Origin: Stenotrophomonas bentonitica
Lineage (GTDB): Bacteria > Pseudomonadota > Gammaproteobacteria > Xanthomonadales > Xanthomonadaceae
Length of the DNA stretch: 64,000 bases
Reading direction: 5' to 3'
NCBI RefSeq assembly: GCF_013185915.1
Contig: NZ_JAAZUH010000004.1
Location: forward strand, 1 to 64,000
In this document: positions 56,014 to 64,000 of the stretch, piece after piece
How the letters are laid out: every line of letters starts with the position of its first letter
Position numbering within the stretch: position 1 is the stretch's first letter
Notes under the pieces: generated by a model
Database searches by the model: none
What the model saw: only the letters and a program-made list of their open reading frames with translations
What the model was told of the DNA's origin: nothing
Program-made: the position numbers and the translations under genes

Positions 56014-57111
56014 ATGCATATCCGCCGTCTTTCCCTCCACAACGTTCGTCGCTTCGACAGCGTGGAACTTGCTCCACAACCTGGCATCAACCTGATTACG
56101 GGCGACAACGGCGCCGGCAAGACCAGCGTGCTGGAAGCCCTGCATGTGATGGCCTATGGGCGGAGTTTCCGTGGGCGGGTGCGCGATGGCCTGGTGCGAC
56201 AAGGGTTGGAGGCGCTGGATGTCTTCGTCGAGTGGGACGAACAGCGCGCTGGCGCCGATTCGCCCACACGGCGCAAGGCGGGCCTGCGGCATAGCGGCCA
56301 GGACTGGAAAGGCCGGCTGGATGGCGAAGACGTCGCCCAGCTGGGAAATCTGTGCGCGGCGCTGGCAGTAGTGACCTTCGAACCTGGGAGCCACGCACTG
56401 GTGAGTGGTGGCGGTGAACCACGTCGCCGCTTCCTCGATTGGGGACTGTTCCACGTGGAACCAGACTTCCTGGCACTGTGGCGGCGTTATTCGCGCGCGC
56501 TCAAACAGCGCAACGCCCTGCTCAAGCAGGGCGGGCACCCGCACGCGCTGGATGCCTGGGACCACGAGCTGGCCGAGGCGGGCGAACCCCTCACCAGCCG
56601 CCGTCAGCACTATCTGGACAGACTGCAGGACCGTGCGATCAGCCTGGCGCAGGACCTGGCGCCGAACCTGGGCATCCAGTCGCTCAGCCTCAGCCCCGGC
56701 TGGCGCAAGCAGGACCTGTCCCTGTCCGACGCCCTGCTGCTGGCCCGGGACCGCGATCGCCTGGCGGGTTACACCTCGGTCGGTCCGCACCGCGCAGACT
56801 GGAGCGTGGGTTTCGCGAGCATTCCGGGCCGGGACGCGCTCTCACGTGGGCAGGCCAAGCTCACCGCCCTCACCTGCCTGCTGGCCCAGGCCGAGGACTA
56901 CGCCGAGCAGCGCGGCGAATGGCCGGTGATCGCGCTCGACGACATCGCCTCCGAGCTCGACCGCACCCACCAGGCCCGGGTGCTGGACCGTCTGCGGACC
57001 GGCCCGGCGCAGATCTTCATCACCGCCACCGAAACACCGGCAGCACTCGAAGGCCGCGCCGACATCACCCGGTTCCACGTGGAACATGGGCAGGTTCAGC
57101 CTGTGCCATAG
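56014..57111 (+). CDS. recF: DNA repair/gap-filling protein RecF
   Basis: 365 residues. ATPase that loads RecA at gaps with RecO and RecR. N-terminus MHIRRLSLHNVRRFDSVEL, Walker A GDNGAGKT (30-37), signature LSRGQAKLTAL, and Walker B VIALDDIASELD. The ATG at 56014 starts the canonical N-terminus; the frame open from 55753 crosses the inverted repeat and REP elements. Two parS sites lie inside the gene. Its frame conservation limits their sequence. Confidence 0.96.
   Translation: MHIRRLSLHNVRRFDSVELAPQPGINLITGDNGAGKTSVLEALHVMAYGRSFRGRVRDGLVRQGLEALDVFVEWDEQRAGADSPTRRKAGLRHSGQDWKGRLDGEDVAQLGNLCAALAVVTFEPGSHALVSGGGEPRRRFLDWGLFHVEPDFLALWRRYSRALKQRNALLKQGGHPHALDAWDHELAEAGEPLTSRRQHYLDRLQDRAISLAQDLAPNLGIQSLSLSPGWRKQDLSLSDALLLARDRDRLAGYTSVGPHRADWSVGFASIPGRDALSRGQAKLTALTCLLAQAEDYAEQRGEWPVIALDDIASELDRTHQARVLDRLRTGPAQIFITATETPAALEGRADITRFHVEHGQVQPVP
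56447..56462. promoter_or_regulatory. parS site 3, inside recF
   Basis: TGTTCCACGTGGAACC keeps the full 14-base GTTCCACGTGGAAC core, with one outer base off the perfect palindrome. It is read in frame as LFHVEP in RecF. Confidence 0.85.
57071..57086. promoter_or_regulatory. parS site 4, at the end of recF
   Basis: GGTTCCACGTGGAACA, the exact reverse complement of site 3, read in frame as RFHVEH near the RecF C-terminus, 26 bases before the recF stop. Confidence 0.85.
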
Positions 57112-57137
57112 TGCGGGCAGGGGCGGAAGCGCCCGGC

Positions 57138-59683
<2,546 letters not shown>

Positions 59684-59701
59684 CACAATCGGGCCAGGGC
59701 C

Positions 59702-59726
59702 GGCCGGTTGCGACCTGCAACCGGCC
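59702..59726. other. Perfect 10-bp hairpin after gyrB
   Basis: GGCCGGTTGC (59702-59711) and GCAACCGGCC (59717-59726) with a 5-base loop, between gyrB and the CPBP gene. There is no T-run; it may be a weak or Rho-assisted terminator or an mRNA end-stabilising hairpin. Confidence 0.55.
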
Positions 59727-59756
59727 CGGCTGCCGCCTCTTGCTGCCAGGAACCCG

Positions 59757-60596
59757 ATGTCCGCTACCGCCCCGGCGTCCACGACGCCTCCGCTGCCCCC
59801 CGCCGTTCCCAAGGCGCCTCAACGGAAGCCCGGTTCCCCGATCGCGGGGTTCCTGATCGATCTCGGTATCGGCACGCTCGCCCTGCTCGGGTTGAGCATG
59901 GCCAGCGGCCTGCTGTGGGGCATGTACCGCGCGATCATCGTGGTGCGCGACACCGGCGCGCAGCCGGCGGAAGCACTCGCCCAGCACGTGGGCCAGCCCG
60001 GCGCACTCGCACAGATCCTGATGGCCCTGTTCGCCACCGGTGGTGCGGCGGTGTTCCTGTACTTCCTGCGCCGGCGCGCCGATGCCGCCGAACGCAGTGC
60101 CTCGTTCGAAGCTGCGCGCCGTCCCTCGACCTGGGGCTGGACCCTGCTGGTGGCCACGTGCGTGGTGATCGGCAGCAACGGCATTGCGTGGCTGGCCCGG
60201 CAGGCCGGCATCGAACCGGTGCCCACCAACCTGGCCCTGATGGAACAGGCGCTGGCCCGATTCCCCTGGTTCCTGGCCCTGTTTGCGATCGTGCTGGCGC
60301 CGGCCTACGAAGAGCTGCTGTTCCGCCGCGTGCTATTCGGTCGCCTGTGGAAGGCCGGTCGGCCGTGGTTGGGCATGCTGCTCAGCAGCCTGGCCTTCGC
60401 ATTGGTCCATGAAGTGCCCGGCACCAGCGCCAACGGCCCGTGGGAAATCGCCCAGCTGTGGCTGGTGTACGGCGGCATGGGGGCTGCGTTTGCCTGGCTG
60501 TACCAGCGCACCGGCACGTTGTGGGCGCCGATTGCCGCGCATGCGCTGAACAACGCCATCGCCTTGGCCGCGTTGGTTTTCCTGGGCATCCACTGA
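59757..60596 (+). CDS. CPBP-family intramembrane metalloprotease
   Basis: 279 residues, about seven or eight membrane helices after a Pro-rich cytoplasmic start. Abi/CPBP motifs: EELLFR (Glu 185/186 and Arg 190), FALVHE (His 218) and HALNNA (His 262, Asn 266), which correspond to the metal-binding residues of Rce1-like proteases. Bacterial members have been linked to bacteriocin self-immunity and peptide processing. It follows gyrB by 73 bases; the substrate is unknown. Confidence 0.88.
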   Translation: MSATAPASTTPPLPPAVPKAPQRKPGSPIAGFLIDLGIGTLALLGLSMASGLLWGMYRAIIVVRDTGAQPAEALAQHVGQPGALAQILMALFATGGAAVFLYFLRRRADAAERSASFEAARRPSTWGWTLLVATCVVIGSNGIAWLARQAGIEPVPTNLALMEQALARFPWFLALFAIVLAPAYEELLFRRVLFGRLWKAGRPWLGMLLSSLAFALVHEVPGTSANGPWEIAQLWLVYGGMGAAFAWLYQRTGTLWAPIAAHALNNAIALAALVFLGIH

Positions 60597-60666
60597 CATG
60601 ACACCGGCTTGACGAAACCTTACGTACGGTCAGCGACACTGCTGACATGAACACGGGAGTTCCGCC

Positions 60667-61473
60667 TTGAAACCGTTGCTGCTTGGACTGGTCATTACCC
60701 TGCTGGCCACCGGCTGCGCCACTACCACCTCGCCTACAGGGCGCAGGCAGATGGTGGGCGGCGTTTCCCAGGCCGACCTGGACCAGCTCGGTGCCAAGGC
60801 GTTCGCCGAAACCAAGCAGAAAGAGAAAATCAGCACCGACGGCCGCCAGAACGGCTATGTGCAGTGCGTGGTCAATGCGCTGGTTGCGCAGTTGCCCCCT
60901 CAGTACCAGGGCGTACGGTGGGAAACCGCCGTCTTCGTAGATGCCGAGCCAAACGCGTTTGCGCTGCCCGGCGGCAAGGTCGGGGTCAACACCGGCATCT
61001 TCACCGTGGCCAAGAACCAGGACCAGCTCGCAGCCGTGATCGGGCACGAGATCGGCCATGTCATCTCGCGCCACCACGAAGAACGCCTGACCCGCCAGAT
61101 GGGCGCGCAGACCGGCCTTGCCGTGCTTGGCGCGCTGGCCGGCGCGGCCTACGGCGACGGCGCCGCCAGCACCGTCAACCAGCTCGGTGGCGCAGGCGCA
61201 CAAGCGGCGTTCCTGCTGCCCGGCTCACGCACCCAGGAAAGCGAGGCTGACGTGGTCGGCCAGCGGCTGATGGCCGAGGCGGGCTTCGACCCGGCGCAGG
61301 CGGTCAACCTGTGGCAGAACATGATGGCGGCCAGCGGCGGTCGTTCCCCGCAGTGGTTGTCCACCCACCCCGACCCGGCCAACCGGATCCGCGAACTCCA
61401 GCGCGACGCACCGGCACTGAGCGGCGTATTCCAGCGGGCGCAGGCCGCCGGACGGCGCCCCAAGTGCGGGTGA
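60667..61473 (+). CDS. M48-family metalloprotease lipoprotein (LoiP/YcaL-like)
   Basis: 268 residues from a TTG start at 60667, with GGGAG 8 bases upstream. Lipoprotein signal with lipobox LATGC (Cys 17). Zinc site HEIGH (127-131) with third ligand Glu 193 in TQESEAD. The family degrades misfolded outer-membrane and periplasmic proteins. Its C-terminus has STHPDPANRIREL, the usual M48 end. Confidence 0.88.
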   Translation: MKPLLLGLVITLLATGCATTTSPTGRRQMVGGVSQADLDQLGAKAFAETKQKEKISTDGRQNGYVQCVVNALVAQLPPQYQGVRWETAVFVDAEPNAFALPGGKVGVNTGIFTVAKNQDQLAAVIGHEIGHVISRHHEERLTRQMGAQTGLAVLGALAGAAYGDGAASTVNQLGGAGAQAAFLLPGSRTQESEADVVGQRLMAEAGFDPAQAVNLWQNMMAASGGRSPQWLSTHPDPANRIRELQRDAPALSGVFQRAQAAGRRPKCG

Positions 61474-61484
61474 TTCGACTAAAG

Positions 61485-61503
61485 GATGCTGTGCCGCAGC
61501 ATC
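61485..61503. other. Small hairpin after the M48 gene
   Basis: GATGCTG / CAGCATC with a 5-base loop, 11 bases after the M48 stop. There is no T-run. Nothing else is seen in the 132-base spacer. Confidence 0.45.
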
Positions 61504-61605
61504 GGAAACGATTTCTCACGCCACCAGTTTCTGATACGTTTGGCGGCTCAGATTTTTCTGACAGTCCGTTTTGATGCCGCCACGGCGGTTTGACCGAGGT
61601 GAAAG

Positions 61606-62811
61606 ATGATTCTCCGCAACCCAAAGCAAGCCGTGCTTACCGTACTCATCGCGACCGCCCTCGGTGGCGTCGTGGTCACTGACGCCATCGCGCAGTCCCG
61701 CGGCACCGACCGCAGCGCCGATCGTCGGGGTGGCAAGAAGGACCAGGCCAAGGCCGAAGTCCTGTACCCGAACGCCACCCGCGAAGAGCCGAGCGTCAAG
61801 GCCTCGCCGAAGCTGGGCAAGCAGCTGCAGAAGCTGATCGACAGCTACAACGATCAGAAGTTCCCGGAGACCCTGGCCGCGGCCAATGAAATCCTGGCCA
61901 ACAGTGCTGCCAATACCTACGACAAGTCCCTGGCTGCCCAGCTTGCCTCGCAGGCGGCCTATCAGTCCGACGACAGTGCGGCTGCCATCGGCTACCTGAA
62001 GCAGGTGCTGGAATTCAACGGCCTGGACAACAACGGCCACTTCCAGTCGATGCTGATGCTGGGCCAGCTGCAGATCCAGGACGACAAGACCGCCGAAGGC
62101 CTGGCCACCCTGGACAAGTACTTCGCCGAATCCAAGTCCAACAAGCCGGAAGAGCTGATCATCAAGGGCCAGGCCCTGTACCAGCTCGAGCGCTATCAGG
62201 AAGCCATCCCGGTGATCAAGGCGGCCATCGCTGCCAGCACCACGCCGAAGGACAACTGGAACCAGCTGCTGATGGGCGCCATGGCCGAAGCCGGCCAGAC
62301 CGGTGAAGCGGTCAAGGAAGCCGAAGCCCTGGCGGCCAAGAACCCGAACGACAAGAAGGCCCAGATGAACCTGGCCAGCATGTACCTGCAGGCCGACCAG
62401 ATGGCCCAGGCCGCTGCGGTCATGGACAAGCTGCTGGCGGCCGGTCAGCTCACTGAAGAACGTGAGTACAAGCAGGCCTACTCCATCTACGCCAACACCG
62501 AGAACCAGGAAAAGAAGGTCATCCAGGTCATCGATGACGGCCTGGCCAAGGGTGTGCTGAAGCCGGATTACCAGGTTTACCTGGCCCTGGCCCAGGCCAA
62601 CTACTACATGGACCCGCCGCAGGTGGAAAAGGCGATCGACGCGTGGCAGAAGGCCGCCCCGCTTTCCAAGGACGGTGAGACCTACCTGAATCTGGCACGC
62701 GTCTTGCACTCAGAAGGTCGCGTTCCGGAAGCCAAGCAGGCTGCACAGCAGGCGCTGGCCAAAGGTGTGAAGAATCAGGCAGATGCCAAGAAAATCATCA
62801 ACCTGAAGTAA
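61606..62811 (+). CDS. Periplasmic TPR protein, TonB-associated
   Basis: 401 residues. Signal peptide (about 1-29, VTDAIAQ). A Lys/Arg-rich stretch leads into helical TPR repeats from about residue 70 to the end, with clear units such as IKGQALYQLERYQEAIPVIKAAI and YLNLARVLHSEGRVPEAKQAAQQAL. Immediately upstream of tonB-exbB. TPR proteins of this kind (for example TtpC of Vibrio) support TonB systems, which is the basis for the role suggested here. Confidence 0.8.
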   Translation: MILRNPKQAVLTVLIATALGGVVVTDAIAQSRGTDRSADRRGGKKDQAKAEVLYPNATREEPSVKASPKLGKQLQKLIDSYNDQKFPETLAAANEILANSAANTYDKSLAAQLASQAAYQSDDSAAAIGYLKQVLEFNGLDNNGHFQSMLMLGQLQIQDDKTAEGLATLDKYFAESKSNKPEELIIKGQALYQLERYQEAIPVIKAAIAASTTPKDNWNQLLMGAMAEAGQTGEAVKEAEALAAKNPNDKKAQMNLASMYLQADQMAQAAAVMDKLLAAGQLTEEREYKQAYSIYANTENQEKKVIQVIDDGLAKGVLKPDYQVYLALAQANYYMDPPQVEKAIDAWQKAAPLSKDGETYLNLARVLHSEGRVPEAKQAAQQALAKGVKNQADAKKIINLK

Positions 62812-62830
62812 GTAGGAATAACGCCTGAAC

Positions 62831-62853
62831 GCCTGCGCAGGTGATGCGCAGGC
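62831..62853. other. Hairpin between the TPR gene and tonB
   Basis: GCCTGCGCA / TGCGCAGGC, a perfect 9-bp stem with a 5-base loop; an outer CCTGA/TCAGG pair (62824-62828 and 62856-62860) extends it. No T-run follows, so termination would be partial at best. Confidence 0.6.
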
Positions 62854-62862
62854 GCTCAGGAT

Positions 62863-62871
62863 TGGTATAAG
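62863..62871 (+). promoter_or_regulatory. Possible tonB promoter, extended -10
   Basis: TGGTATAAG (62863-62871) gives an extended -10-like element 85 bases before the tonB start. No clear -35 is present. Confidence 0.4.
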
Positions 62872-62955
62872 CTTGGAGGTTCCTGCGGTGTCATGCACCG
62901 CTGATCATGGGTTACCTGCCCCGGGTACCCGGCCCCACTAATGAGCTCTTGGCGC

Positions 62956-63624
62956 ATGACGGAACAACTAGTCGTTCACAGGTACGAACAACGCGATGAC
63001 ACCGGCCTCAGCTGGCCGCGCATCGTGGGTATCGCCTTTGTAATCGCATTGCATCTCGCCGCCCTGATGCTGCTCCTCATTCCTGCCGTGGCCCCCAAGG
63101 CCGTCGCGGAAAAGGAACGCAACATCATGGTGACCCTGGTCGACGCTCCGCCGCCGCCCCCACCGCCGCCGCCGCCGCCGCCGCCGACCGAACAGCCGCC
63201 GCCGCCGGTGAAGAACCTGTCGCCGCCGAAGCCCTCGCCGGTGCCGCCGCCGCCGCAGGCGCCGGTGATCGACGTGCCGGAACCGCGTCCGAACGACATC
63301 GTCACGCCGCCGAGTCCGCCGAGTCCGCCGCAGCCGCCGAGCTCCATCGAGGCCAGCGTCGATATCTCGTCGAAGGCCATGAATCCCCCGCGTTACCCGC
63401 CGGCTGCATTCCGCGCAGGTATCCAGGGTGAAGTCATCCTGATCATTGATGTCGATGCCGCCGGCAACGTCACCAATGTGACGGTCGAAAAGTCCAGCCG
63501 TAACCGCGATCTGGACCGTGCCGCGATGGAAGCCGCCCGTAAATGGCGCTTTAACGCTGCCGAATCGGGCGGGAAGAAAGCTGCAGGTCGCGTCCGCGTC
63601 CCGGTCAACTTTGCGCTGAATTGA
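62956..63624 (+). CDS. tonB: Energy transducer TonB
   Basis: 222 residues from the ATG at 62956; an in-frame ATG at 62941 is possible. One membrane helix (about 22-46) has the conserved His (His 33) used for coupling to ExbB/ExbD. A proline-rich linker follows, with 13 consecutive Pro (65-77). The C-terminal TonB domain has RYPPAAFRAGIQGEVILIIDV and LDRAAMEAARKWRF. It passes proton-motive force to outer-membrane receptors. exbB follows. Confidence 0.95.
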   Translation: MTEQLVVHRYEQRDDTGLSWPRIVGIAFVIALHLAALMLLLIPAVAPKAVAEKERNIMVTLVDAPPPPPPPPPPPPPTEQPPPPVKNLSPPKPSPVPPPPQAPVIDVPEPRPNDIVTPPSPPSPPQPPSSIEASVDISSKAMNPPRYPPAAFRAGIQGEVILIIDVDAAGNVTNVTVEKSSRNRDLDRAAMEAARKWRFNAAESGGKKAAGRVRVPVNFALN

Positions 63625-63706
63625 TGGGTCGGGTGGCCTGGGCCACCCACCCCTCACTTGAACCTAGCTACAACATTCATCACCACACACAACAAAGGTA
63701 AGCGTC

Positions 63707-64000
63707 ATGCTGCAGGAACTCTTCATCGCCGCTGCTGCCGGGGGCAACCCGTCGAATGCCCTCTCGCAGATGGGCTTCGAGCATCTGATCCACGAAATGA
63801 CCTCCAAGCCGGGCGACTTCGCCGTCTCCTGGGTCGTGCTTCTGACCCTGGTGATCATGTCGGCCATGTCCTGGTACTGGACCGTCATCAACATCTTCCG
63901 CGCTACCCGTCTGAAGAGCGCTGCTGACAAGGTCGTGAGCCTGTTCTGGGATACCCCGAACGCCCAGGACGCCATCCGTGCGATGGAAGAGCAGCCGGCT
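63707..64000 (+). CDS. exbB: Biopolymer transport protein ExbB (5' part, cut by window edge)
   Basis: 98 residues visible, open at the right edge. MLQELFIAAAAGGNPSNALSQMGFEHLIHEMTSKPGDFAVSWVVLL leads into the first membrane helix (about 40-60), with VLLTLVIMSAMSWYWTVINIFRATRLK typical of ExbB. An AAAGG ribosome site precedes the ATG at 63707. It is the proton-channel partner of TonB; exbD is expected beyond the edge. Confidence 0.93.
   Translation, partial: MLQELFIAAAAGGNPSNALSQMGFEHLIHEMTSKPGDFAVSWVVLLTLVIMSAMSWYWTVINIFRATRLKSAADKVVSLFWDTPNAQDAIRAMEEQPA

Noticed and set aside
62831..62860. Intrinsic terminator after the TPR gene
   Set aside because: The stem is strong but is followed by GCTCAGGATTGG with no T-run, so I kept it as a hairpin of unknown role.

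Overview
This window is a high-GC gammaproteobacterial chromosome segment from the family Xanthomonadaceae, most likely Stenotrophomonas. Three things point there: the 5' end of a 16S rRNA gene at the left edge reads like Stenotrophomonas 16S; the intergenic spaces are full of GTAG-headed palindromic REP elements of the type described in S. maltophilia; and the rpmH-rnpA-yidC / dnaA-dnaN-recF-gyrB / tonB-exbB arrangement is the xanthomonad origin neighbourhood. No prophage, insertion sequence, CRISPR array or tRNA was seen.

Left part (1-14 kb). An rRNA operon leaves leftward from three tandem strong promoters, diverging from a BenE-type transporter. Then come a fused lytic transglycosylase/hexose-6-phosphate mutarotase, an egtB-egtD ergothioneine pair, a YchJ-type SEC-C protein and a TSUP permease. 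The folE gene is followed by a three-gene Wadjet/MksBEF-like SMC set (jetA-jetB-jetC) with no nuclease gene (jetD) beside it.

Middle (14-33 kb). A MarR regulator with a palindromic operator precedes a tripartite FUSC-type efflux operon (DUF1656 protein, membrane-fusion protein, outer-membrane factor, FUSC permease). The recC-recB-recD operon runs leftward with 4-base overlaps. A complete six-gene mla phospholipid-transport operon (mlaF-E-D-C-B-A), including mlaA, runs rightward and ends at a bidirectional terminator.

33-45 kb holds mostly single genes: glutathione peroxidase, a cysteine-rich lipoprotein, rmuC, a zinc-type alcohol dehydrogenase with a divergent LysR regulator, a LysE exporter, an amino-acid permease, a dipeptidase, an RlmI-like methyltransferase, a TerC/Alx protein behind a yybP-ykoY Mn2+ riboswitch, a rhomboid protease and a glycerophosphodiester phosphodiesterase.

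Origin region (45-60 kb). Running left from the origin are rpmH-rnpA-yidC, then an unusual lipoprotein joining a NodB deacetylase, a caspase-like domain and TPRs, then mnmE. Running right are dnaA, dnaN, recF and gyrB. DnaA boxes lie in the rpmH-dnaA, dnaA-dnaN and dnaN-recF gaps. Four parS-type sites sit between the end of dnaN and the end of recF, two of them inside recF, so the replication origin and the partition centromere lie together.

Right end (60-64 kb): a CPBP protease, an M48 lipoprotein protease, a TPR protein, tonB and the start of exbB, forming an envelope-energy-transduction block cut by the window edge.
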